Shown: positions 15,632 to 20,359 of the stretch, in pieces
How positions within the stretch are numbered: position 1 is the first letter of the stretch
Layout of the letters: each line of letters begins with the position of its first letter
Virus record (IMG/VR): IMGVR_UViG_3300028008_000147
Span: 1-20,359 of that record
From: a virus
Length of the DNA: 20,359 nucleotides
Strand: one strand, 5' to 3'
Notes under the pieces: generated by a model
Seen by the model: only the letters and a program-made list of their open reading frames with translations
Told to the model about the DNA's origin: nothing
Databases searched by the model: none
Translations under genes and position numbers: made by a program

Positions 15632-16291
15632 TTAGGATGCTTCTAGAGCAATAAAGTATTCTACGTCCTTTGTCATATTAGTAAAGCGAGAGATACCCTT
15701 TTGAGATACTTCTACTTTATAATCACCAGAAAGAAGTTTAAGATTTTCAACCTTAAAGAAGTAAGTAAAGTCTGAAGGCGAGTTCTCACCAACAACAATA
15801 CTGAAGTCATTAGAGGTTTCATTCTTACGGTCAGTTGTGGTAAGTGTAATATCACCACCAGTAGTTCCTTTAAGAACTACATCTGGAACACCAAGTACAG
15901 CAGATGCTTTCTGAATTTGATTGAAAGTATCTTGAGTAAATGTGAACTCAACATCAACAGAAGGCATAGTGATTTCTGTCTTTGGTGCAGTCACGATAGA
16001 TGGGTCACTAAACATATACGTTAGTTTTGAACCACCACCTTCTTCACTGAGTTTTACACTTTTCTCATCGAACGCCATAGATGGGTCTTTGAAAAGAGAC
16101 AACGCAGACAAGAACTCATTCAAGTCATAAATTGCAAACTCCTGATTAAAGGTGTCTGGGATAGTTGCTCTTGATACAATGTTTTTCATTGCTGACATTG
16201 TATTAATTACGTTTCCGTTTTTAACCAGAAGATTCTGATTAATTGTTGAGAAGTTCTTTAGTACTTCTCGTGTATCATTACTAAGTTTCAT
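15632..16291 (-). CDS. 45: Sliding clamp (T4 gp45-like)
   Basis: 219 residues from ATG at 16291, one base after the preceding stop. GGAG nine bases upstream (16301-16304) and the T4 N-terminus (M-K-L-S-K-D-T-T...L-K-N-F) support this start over the ATG at 16306. MKLSNDTREVLKNFSTIN and FAIYDLNEFLSALSLF are the clearest matches to T4 gp45 (228 residues). The trimeric ring holds gp43 on DNA through the polymerase's C-terminal peptide, which is also present in this window. In T4 gp45 is also the mobile activator of late transcription, which fits the late boxes found here. Confidence 0.95.
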   Translation of the reverse strand: MKLSNDTREVLKNFSTINQNLLVKNGNVINTMSAMKNIVSRATIPDTFNQEFAIYDLNEFLSALSLFKDPSMAFDEKSVKLSEEGGGSKLTYMFSDPSIVTAPKTEITMPSVDVEFTFTQDTFNQIQKASAVLGVPDVVLKGTTGGDITLTTTDRKNETSNDFSIVVGENSPSDFTYFFKVENLKLLSGDYKVEVSQKGISRFTNMTKDVEYFIALEAS

Positions 16292-16292
16292 T

Positions 16293-16580
16293 TCACTTGT
16301 CTCCATAATTATCGTGATTGTGTAGTGACATTATACCATAATGTATCACTTTTAGCAAGTCATTTCTGTTCTTGCCGTCCTTTTTTCCGTATCGTTGTGC
16401 ATACTTTAATATGTTGCCGATACAAAAACCTTCTCCATGTCCACCGTCCATGATGAATTCTGTTGCTTGAAATTTGTTTTGGGAATAATGTGCAGAATAT
16501 GTTTTATCAATATACTGCCTGAGTTCTTCCAGAATCTTGTCTTCTGAATATTTGTATTCAATCTCTTTATTATATTTCAA
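16293..16580 (-). CDS. DUF3310 protein, UUG start
   Basis: 95 residues. TTG at 16580 is the only workable start, with AGGA nine bases upstream. An overlapping ATG lies in another frame and ends after six codons. QATEFIMDGGHGEGFCIGN then L-K-Y-A-Q-R-Y-G-K-K-D-G-K-N-R-N-D-L-L-K-V-I-H-Y matches DUF3310, the family of T7 gp1.7, a phage nucleotide (TMP) kinase. It leads the clamp operon behind the promoter at 16610-16638. The predicted leader is about 20 bases. A nucleotide-metabolism role fits the position, but kinase activity is not established for most family members. Confidence 0.85.
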   Translation of the reverse strand: MKYNKEIEYKYSEDKILEELRQYIDKTYSAHYSQNKFQATEFIMDGGHGEGFCIGNILKYAQRYGKKDGKNRNDLLKVIHYGIMSLHNHDNYGDK

Positions 16581-16609
16581 TTGTTTTCATCCTATTTCAA
16601 TTTATACAT

Positions 16610-16638
16610 ACTATACCAAGAAATGGGGGGATTGTCAA
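16610..16638 (-). promoter_or_regulatory. Sigma70-type promoter for the clamp/clamp-loader operon
   Basis: TTGACA (16638-16633), 17-bp spacer, TATAGT (16615-16610). The -35 box lies partly in the loop of the GC-rich hairpin at 16626-16651. It drives DUF3310, gp45, gp44, gp62, regA and the RimK-like gene. Confidence 0.75.
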
Positions 16639-16651
16639 GAGATAATCCCCC
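16626..16651 (-). terminator. GC-rich hairpin after hsp20, overlapping a promoter
   Basis: Perfect 8-bp stem GGGGGATT/AATCCCCC with a 10-base loop, 7 bases after the hsp20 stop. Only a weak U-rich stretch (ATTTCTT) follows, so termination is probable but may be partial. The right-hand part coincides with the -35 box of the next operon. Confidence 0.6.
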
Positions 16652-16657
16652 ACATCT

Positions 16658-17089
16658 TTATTTAATTTTAATTACTTTAGGTTTCTTCTCCTCTGGAATA
16701 ATTCTTTCCAAATTGATATAAAGCAATCCGTCTTTCATATCAGCACCATTTACAAAAACGTCTTCTGCAAGTGTAAATAATTTCTTGAATGACCTTTGCG
16801 AAATACCTTTATGAAGATACTCTGTTGTGTCCACTTCAGTCTTATCCTCACCAGAATCCTTTGACTGAACCATAAGAGTATTGTCTTTTGTTTCAATCGC
16901 AATATCGTCTTTTGAGAAACCAGCAACTGCCATTTCAATAGTGTACTTATCGTCACTATGTTTTACGATATTATATGGTGGGTAAGTATGGTTCTTCGAT
17001 GGGTAATTAAGCATCGAATCAAACATTCTATCGAAACCGATAGAGTAAGTGTTAACCCTTGATGGGTCAATAGTTAAAGATGTATTCAT
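16658..17089 (-). CDS. hsp20: Small heat-shock protein (Hsp20 / alpha-crystallin)
   Basis: 143 residues from ATG at 17089, with AGGAG six bases upstream (17096-17100). The frame is open further upstream, but that part covers the late promoter and has no ribosome site. YNIVKHSDDKYTIEMAVAGF begins the alpha-crystallin domain, and G-L-L-Y-I-N-L is the conserved strand near its end. A short I-P-E-E-K-K-P-K tail follows. Hsp20 proteins are ATP-independent chaperones that hold unfolding proteins in oligomers, and they are a near-universal accessory of marine T4-like phages, probably helping virion protein folding. The TATAAATA box upstream marks it as late, unlike the replication genes around it. 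Confidence 0.93.
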   Translation of the reverse strand: MNTSLTIDPSRVNTYSIGFDRMFDSMLNYPSKNHTYPPYNIVKHSDDKYTIEMAVAGFSKDDIAIETKDNTLMVQSKDSGEDKTEVDTTEYLHKGISQRSFKKLFTLAEDVFVNGADMKDGLLYINLERIIPEEKKPKVIKIK

Positions 17090-17148
17090 GTTTTTCTCCT
17101 TTGTTAAGCAAGATACATTTGATACCTGACTATTCAGCATATCACGTT

Positions 17149-17156
17149 TATTTATA
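17149..17156 (-). promoter_or_regulatory. T4-type late promoter for hsp20
   Basis: TATAAATA on the minus strand, 60 bases upstream of the hsp20 ATG and preceded directly by the hairpin at 17159-17181. No sigma70-type -35 box accompanies it. Confidence 0.75.
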
Positions 17157-17158
17157 AC

Positions 17159-17181
17159 GGTGGTTTTTAGGGAGAACCACC
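17159..17181. other. Inverted repeat upstream of the late promoter
   Basis: Seven-base perfect stem GGTGGTT/AACCACC with a 9-base loop, ending two bases upstream of the late box. No U-run follows, so it is not a classical terminator. It could end DUF932 transcripts weakly or shield the hsp20 promoter. Confidence 0.5.
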
Positions 17182-17194
17182 AAACTCCATTTTG

Positions 17195-17221
17195 TGTCAC
17201 AGAGTAAGCATTTTTGTGACA
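17195..17221. other. Second inverted repeat in the DUF932-hsp20 gap
   Basis: TGTCACA/TGTGACA arms (17195-17201 and 17215-17221) with a 13-base loop, extendable by a bulge. It is either an RNA hairpin or a protein-binding dyad; nothing in the sequence decides between them. Confidence 0.4.
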
Positions 17222-17241
17222 ACAGGGCGACTTACGAACAG

Positions 17242-17262
17242 CACCCTATTATTATATAGGTG
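17242..17262. terminator. Weak hairpin just after the DUF932 stop
   Basis: Arms CACCCTAT and ATAGGTG pair with one bulge, three bases after the stop codon at 17265. There is no U-run on the minus strand, so any terminator activity would be weak. With the two inverted repeats it makes three hairpins in 100 bases. Confidence 0.35.
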
Positions 17263-17264
17263 TT

Positions 17265-18224
17265 TTATGCAGCGTCAGCGTACTCAAGTGCTTTTTCTAA
17301 TGCATTCAACTTCACTTTACGGTTACGTCCGTACCATGATGAAACTAATCGACCATCGTTAGAACGTCCTTGTAAGTGGTCTGTCATGTTAGTAACAGAG
17401 TTAAATGCAGTCCACCAAGTACCTTGAGCAAACTCAGCACCAGGCTGCACATCTAGGTTCTCAAATGCACCTTTTGAATTACGAGATGTAAATGGAAGAA
17501 CACCATCAACTTTCTCTTTCGCAGGAGCACCAAATACTTCGTTGAAGTATTGGATTACATTATCAGGAGTATACCTCTTTGAACCAAGGTGTGCAGCCAT
17601 CGACTTGTACTGTTCCATTTTCTCACGAGCAATACCCATCTGTTCTTTAACTTCAGAAGCATCAAATTCTTTACGGTGATTTACCGTAAGCATCTTGTCA
17701 GCGTTCTGAGAAAGAGACAGTGTAAGTGTATTGTTACATACCACCCTAATTGGTGTCATGCGAATATTAATCGCCTTACCAAATTGGTGTGGGTTAGTAA
17801 AGAGGAAATAGTTGTCAGTAACATCACCGTCAAACAACTCAAATGATTCTTTAGTCTTTGCAAGTGCCCAGACCATTTGTCCATCTTTCAGTGAACCAGC
17901 AGTGTGCATTTCCATATCACCTGCCATCACATACTCGTGGAAGAATTCAAATGCTTCAGAGTTCTGGACTGGATTCCATCCTGTACCGACAACATCCAAT
18001 ACAGAGTTGTCAGAGGAACGTACAAGTGCCTCTTTGTTTTTGATTGGAAGACCTGTTGCAGTAACAAGTGGTTGTTTCTCAACAGTCCAATCTAAACCAG
18101 CAACTTTTTGGAAGTCGCCAGGGGTAAGGTCATGTTCAACCTTAGTACCAAGTCCATGCCAAGGTAAGTCTCCAACGTATGCCATTTGAGCGTTACCATT
18201 TACAATTTCAAGTTCGTGTGCCAT
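17265..18224 (-). CDS. DUF932 / TIGR03299 phage-plasmid protein
   Basis: 319 residues from ATG at 18224 with GGAG ten bases upstream (18235-18238). Starts further upstream lie inside the promoter. MAHELEI, then W-H-G-L-G-T-K-V, then V-G-T-G-W-N-P-V-Q-N-S-E-A-F-E-F, R-M-T-P-I-R-V-V-C-N-N-T-L and the T-W-W-T-A-F-N-S-V-T repeat of the C-terminus define the DUF932 family (TIGR03299), common in phages and plasmids. The function is unknown to me. Two tandem consensus promoters precede it, so strong early expression is likely, and many such phages make it abundantly early in infection (inference). Confidence 0.88.
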   Translation of the reverse strand: MAHELEIVNGNAQMAYVGDLPWHGLGTKVEHDLTPGDFQKVAGLDWTVEKQPLVTATGLPIKNKEALVRSSDNSVLDVVGTGWNPVQNSEAFEFFHEYVMAGDMEMHTAGSLKDGQMVWALAKTKESFELFDGDVTDNYFLFTNPHQFGKAINIRMTPIRVVCNNTLTLSLSQNADKMLTVNHRKEFDASEVKEQMGIAREKMEQYKSMAAHLGSKRYTPDNVIQYFNEVFGAPAKEKVDGVLPFTSRNSKGAFENLDVQPGAEFAQGTWWTAFNSVTNMTDHLQGRSNDGRLVSSWYGRNRKVKLNALEKALEYADAA

Positions 18225-18264
18225 AATATATTTTCTCCGTGTTGTTTTCTCAGTTTGTATATTC

Positions 18265-18293
18265 ATTATATACGTTATAATAACAAATGTCAA
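18265..18293 (-). promoter_or_regulatory. Promoter copy 1 before DUF932, full consensus
   Basis: TTGACA (18293-18288), 17-bp spacer, TATAAT (18270-18265). Its -35 box and upstream A-tracts are part of the 36-bp direct repeat. Confidence 0.8.
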
Positions 18294-18315
18294 GATGTTT
18301 TTAGAACTTTTTTGA
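18280..18315. repeat. 36-bp direct repeat, copy 1
   Basis: Identical over 36 bases to 18365-18400. On the minus strand it contains two A-tracts (6 and 5 A, 11 bases apart) and then TTGACA, so the unit is a -35 box with an upstream A-tract element but no -10 box. Confidence 0.9.
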
Positions 18316-18349
18316 AATTAATTTCTGTCTCAATTCATCTTACTTATAC

Positions 18350-18378
18350 AGTATACTTGTTTTTATAACAAATGTCAA
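18350..18378 (-). promoter_or_regulatory. Promoter copy 2 before DUF932
   Basis: TTGACA (18378-18373), 17-bp spacer, TATACT (18355-18350). It shares the 36-bp repeat with copy 1 but has a different spacer end and -10 box. It fires about 85 bases upstream of copy 1. Confidence 0.75.
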
Positions 18379-18400
18379 GATGTTTTTAGAACTTTTTTGA
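18365..18400. repeat. 36-bp direct repeat, copy 2, overlapping the methyltransferase 3' end
   Basis: Perfect match to 18280-18315, offset 85 bases. Its right part encodes the last Ser-Lys-Lys-Phe codons and stop of the methyltransferase gene, which suggests copy 1 was made by duplicating the end of that gene together with its promoter element. Confidence 0.9.
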
Positions 18401-19600
18401 TAAAATATGCATATCTTCTACATTTCCTTTTGTACCCATTTTTCCAGCAAGAGTAGAAAATCCAGACCATGCAATGTTTTCTGTTTTCTCATAGGTCATA
18501 TGTCTCTTACATATGTTTAGCATATCTTCTGATATGTTTATCTGTGAGTCATTAGAATTTTCTTTTTTAACATTAGAAAATACGTCTTTGTAATTAGATA
18601 TAACAAAAGCAAAGGTGCCTCCAGACTTCAATGTAGGAAGAATATTTTCTACTGTTGCGTTCCAATATCCCTCTAACCAATCATTATATTCTGGAAAATT
18701 ATTAACTGATTGGTTCTGGTTGTCTGTCTCATATATCTCTAAATTAAAATATGGTGGACTACATAAAGAAAGGTCATAGTAATTTTTTTCTTCCAATAAA
18801 ACTTTTTCTGATGGACAGCAATGCCCACTTACAATTTTATTTTCTGTAAATGGATTGGTATTATAGTAATCAGCAATATCAGAAACATTCTCAATGACGC
18901 TTTCTATGACATCAATACAAGTGAATTCTTTCCAATCGGTTTGATGAAATCCTATCTGATAAGCATTCCATCCAGCGGTTGGAGCGATAACTCTTTCACC
19001 CTCAAAATAATTCTGCAATAACCATCCATAGGTGTATGGATTAAATATACTAGCACGATGTCTCGTGCCTCTCATAATAGCAAAAATAGTTGACAAGTCT
19101 TTACTTATAACTTTTTTGAAACCGTGGGGAATGATTAAATTACTATTGATAATATAGTCAGTGAACATACATTTCAGTTCATTCAAAATAGGCATATTGT
19201 CTTCACTAGAATACTTCTTTGTTGCGAATATTTTATCAAAGTTTATATTCTTAACAATTCTACCTTTATTTTGTAATCTACCATGAATGACACCATCCTT
19301 CAGAATATTATCACTCAGCGAAAAGTTCATGTGTTTAGATAGATTGTCAATTTTAATATGTGAGTTAAACCACATCTCTAAAGTAGTTTCTCTATCAGTA
19401 ACACATATCTCATATAGATTTCTGTAATACTGTTCTTTCTGAACAAGTCTAAAATCATTTCTAGCTTCAAAAAATTCATCTGGAGTATAGTCCATAATTT
19501 TTTGGTTTCGCTTTACTTTAATTTTAGACTTGAATTCTTCGTAGTCTATTTTATCTGGTAGTTCAAACAGACTACGAAATTTTGTGTATGATACAATCAC
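18386..19600 (-). CDS. SPPY-type DNA amino-methyltransferase, GTG start
   Basis: 404 residues, GTG at 19600 overlapping the preceding stop as GTGA. The catalytic motif is DLSLCSPPYFNLE (276-288, SPPY at 281-284). The AdoMet-binding region is A-P-T-A-G-W-N-A-Y-Q-I-G (206-217) with the acidic residue in C-I-D-V (D230), so the order is motif I then motif IV. SPPY marks N4-cytosine or N6-adenine methylation. Residues 1-165 are an unrecognised N-terminal region that could carry target recognition. Coupled to a GIY-YIG-like gene, it may protect phage DNA from host or phage nucleases. The target sequence cannot be read from this. Confidence 0.8.
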   Translation of the reverse strand: MIVSYTKFRSLFELPDKIDYEEFKSKIKVKRNQKIMDYTPDEFFEARNDFRLVQKEQYYRNLYEICVTDRETTLEMWFNSHIKIDNLSKHMNFSLSDNILKDGVIHGRLQNKGRIVKNINFDKIFATKKYSSEDNMPILNELKCMFTDYIINSNLIIPHGFKKVISKDLSTIFAIMRGTRHRASIFNPYTYGWLLQNYFEGERVIAPTAGWNAYQIGFHQTDWKEFTCIDVIESVIENVSDIADYYNTNPFTENKIVSGHCCPSEKVLLEEKNYYDLSLCSPPYFNLEIYETDNQNQSVNNFPEYNDWLEGYWNATVENILPTLKSGGTFAFVISNYKDVFSNVKKENSNDSQINISEDMLNICKRHMTYEKTENIAWSGFSTLAGKMGTKGNVEDMHILSKKF

Positions 19601-20058
19601 TGATAAAAATTAACCTTCTTAATTTCTACATCTGGATAGAAATCTTTGGTCATCTCTTCTATGGTATAAACCACATCAGCGATTTCATCATCAGTAAAAG
19701 AGTATGTCTCTCTCTGACCTTGTGAACCAATCAAATTTCTTTCTAGAAAAGTTTCCTTAATTAATCTCTCCAGAACATATGTGTCGGAGTTTTTACCAAC
19801 AACAATTTCTGCATAGATACGAAAATCAATACCAGGCTGGTTTCTACCACGTTGTAGTGCAGTAATAAACTTACCACGACCAATCTTCAACTGACCTCTA
19901 GCAGTAACACCAGTTTCAAAGTCATCTACAACAGCACGACCAAAGTAAATGACAAACTTTTCATTACCCTTCTTTTCAATATCAGTCTTGTTAACAAAAC
20001 CGCTCTCATTGAAGACCTTTGACTTCATATCCTGATAACCAATACCTTCAAACATCAT
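19597..20058 (-). CDS. GIY-YIG-like (T5orf172-type) small protein
   Basis: 153 residues from ATG at 20058, with AAGGA eight bases upstream. An ATG at 20076 overlaps that site and is too close to the predicted transcript start. FVIYFGRA, then G-Q-L-K-I-G-R-G, then A-L-Q-R-G-R-N-Q, a conserved Glu in V-L-E-R-L-I-K-E-T-F, and Q-G-Q-R-E-T-Y-S-F follow the order of GIY-YIG nucleases of the T5orf172 type: K-I-G, Arg, Glu, then a terminal aromatic segment. Such domains occur in homing endonucleases and in some restriction enzymes. The first Tyr motif is weak, so activity is uncertain. It is coupled to the methyltransferase by a GTGA overlap. Confidence 0.6.
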   Translation of the reverse strand: MMFEGIGYQDMKSKVFNESGFVNKTDIEKKGNEKFVIYFGRAVVDDFETGVTARGQLKIGRGKFITALQRGRNQPGIDFRIYAEIVVGKNSDTYVLERLIKETFLERNLIGSQGQRETYSFTDDEIADVVYTIEEMTKDFYPDVEIKKVNFYQ

Positions 20059-20091
20059 AATAGAATTCCTTTCCATCTCTATTGTCTTTAC

Positions 20092-20120
20092 AGTATATAC
20101 TAGTTATTACAACAAGTCAA
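20092..20120 (-). promoter_or_regulatory. Promoter for the GIY-YIG/methyltransferase cassette
   Basis: TTGACT (20120-20115), 17-bp spacer, TATACT (20097-20092). Phased A-tracts lie directly upstream (20121-20158). A single mismatch in the -35 box makes it the weakest -35 of the set. Confidence 0.7.
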
Positions 20121-20158
20121 GTACTTTTTTCACTTTTTTTCACTTTTTTTACTTTCTT
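20121..20158. repeat. Phased A/T-tract tandem repeat upstream of a promoter
   Basis: Three units of about 10 bases (CACTTTTTTT on the plus strand, the first a variant) place T-tracts once per helical turn next to the -35 box, as in curved UP-type promoter DNA. The same bases encode the Lys/Ser tail of the upstream gene. Confidence 0.6.
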
Positions 20159-20359
20159 CTTCAAAAAGAATAAGTGCAATAAGAGCATAGTTTGCCATAT
20201 CAATAAGAGTATCTTGCACACTCTCATCCTTAACCTTTAGTTTTTCTTTCTTTGCAAACCCCATGATACGACTGAACTTATCACTGATACGAACACAGAC
20301 ACCCTTCCATGCTGGAATACCAGCAATCTCACAATGTCTGAAGTTTGCGAATACATCAG
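20130..20359 (-). CDS. DUF1599/Nmad1-like protein, 5' end outside window
   Basis: The last 75 residues are visible, with TGA at 20130-20132; the start is beyond the right edge. D-V-F-A-N-F-R-H, then V-C-V-R-I-S-D-K-F-S-R-I, then V-K-D-E-S-V-Q-D-T-L-I-D-M-A-N-Y-A matches the C-terminal half of DUF1599, the 'nucleotide modification associated domain 1' family of phage proteins, related in pattern to MazG-type nucleotide pyrophosphohydrolases (D-K and E...D-x-x-D clusters). The tail is Glu- and Lys-rich (F-E-E-E-S-K-K-S-E-K-K). A role in the nucleotide pool or in modified-nucleotide handling would fit the glycosyltransferases elsewhere in the window, but that is inference. Confidence 0.75.
   Translation of the reverse strand, partial: DVFANFRHCEIAGIPAWKGVCVRISDKFSRIMGFAKKEKLKVKDESVQDTLIDMANYALIALILFEEESKKSEKK

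Noticed and set aside
17090-17200. N-terminal extension of Hsp20 to 17200
   Set aside because: The extra 37 codons cover the late promoter and a hairpin and have no alpha-crystallin character. The ATG at 17089 has AGGAG at six bases.
17251-17279. TATAAT after the DUF932 stop as an early hsp20 promoter
   Set aside because: The upstream hexamers at spacers of 16-18 bases match TTGACA poorly (best CTGACG), unlike every other promoter in the window, and the A/T run is part of a hairpin.
1-20359. tRNA genes, CRISPR arrays, insertion sequences or integrase/attachment sites
   Set aside because: No cloverleaf-like stretch, spaced repeat array, transposase or integrase was seen. The only repeats are the promoter duplication and the A-tract units. 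Gaps between genes are all below 180 bases.

Overview
The window is a dense block of a lytic, tailed, T4-like (myovirus) phage genome. Every gene I can support reads on the minus strand, so transcription runs from high to low coordinates. The anchors are the T4-type replisome genes in near-canonical order: gp45 sliding clamp, gp44 and gp62 clamp loader, RegA, gp43 DNA polymerase and, further on, gp41 helicase. Low GC by eye and the accessory set (Hsp20, DUF3310, DUF932, 2OG-Fe(II) oxygenase, NMNAT-like and KxDG proteins) point to the marine T4-like phages of cyanobacteria, Pelagibacter and other alphaproteobacteria. The host cannot be fixed from this sequence.

Layout from the right, in transcription order. 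(1) 20.36-18.39 kb: the end of a DUF1599/Nmad1-like gene, then a short GIY-YIG-like protein overlapping an SPPY DNA methyltransferase, a cassette with its own promoter. (2) 18.40-16.66 kb: two tandem promoters made by a perfect 36-bp duplication, a DUF932/TIGR03299 gene, then Hsp20 with a T4-type late promoter. (3) 16.65-12.31 kb: the operon DUF3310, gp45, gp44, gp62, regA, a RimK-like ATP-grasp fused to a RimB-like aspartic-protease domain, and a 73-aa protein. (4) 12.31-7.63 kb: gp43, a DruA/DUF4338-like protein and an AGT-like GT-B glycosyltransferase, joined by ATGA overlaps. (5) 7.64-4.07 kb: a TAGT-like GT-A glycosyltransferase, a small Sm-like protein, a 2OG-Fe(II) oxygenase, a conserved unknown, gp41 and a 76-aa unknown. 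(6) 4.08-0 kb: probably late and virion-associated. It holds a KxDG nucleotidyltransferase/ligase-like protein, a 692-aa NMNAT-like multidomain protein, a cupin-like protein and the start of a charged protein that runs off the left edge.

Regulation is unusually legible. Seven sigma70-type promoters share an exact 17-bp spacer and a TTGACA (once TTGACT) -35 box. Several -35 boxes are embedded in the last codons or stop codon of the preceding gene. Two T4-type late boxes (TATAAATA) precede hsp20 and the left block. Neighbouring genes usually overlap by 4 bp or are 1 bp apart, and four genes appear to start with UUG.

The parts most worth pursuing are: (a) the pair of nucleotidyltransferases on the left (KxDG ligase-like plus NMNAT-like), whose N-termini resemble T4 capsid-targeting peptides, suggesting enzymes packaged in the head and delivered to the host; (b) the two-glycosyltransferase, oxygenase and DruA-like island wrapped around the polymerase and helicase genes, which looks like a DNA-hypermodification locus; (c) the RimK-RimB fusion inside the replisome operon; (d) the GIY-YIG/methyltransferase cassette, which resembles a compact restriction-modification pair.
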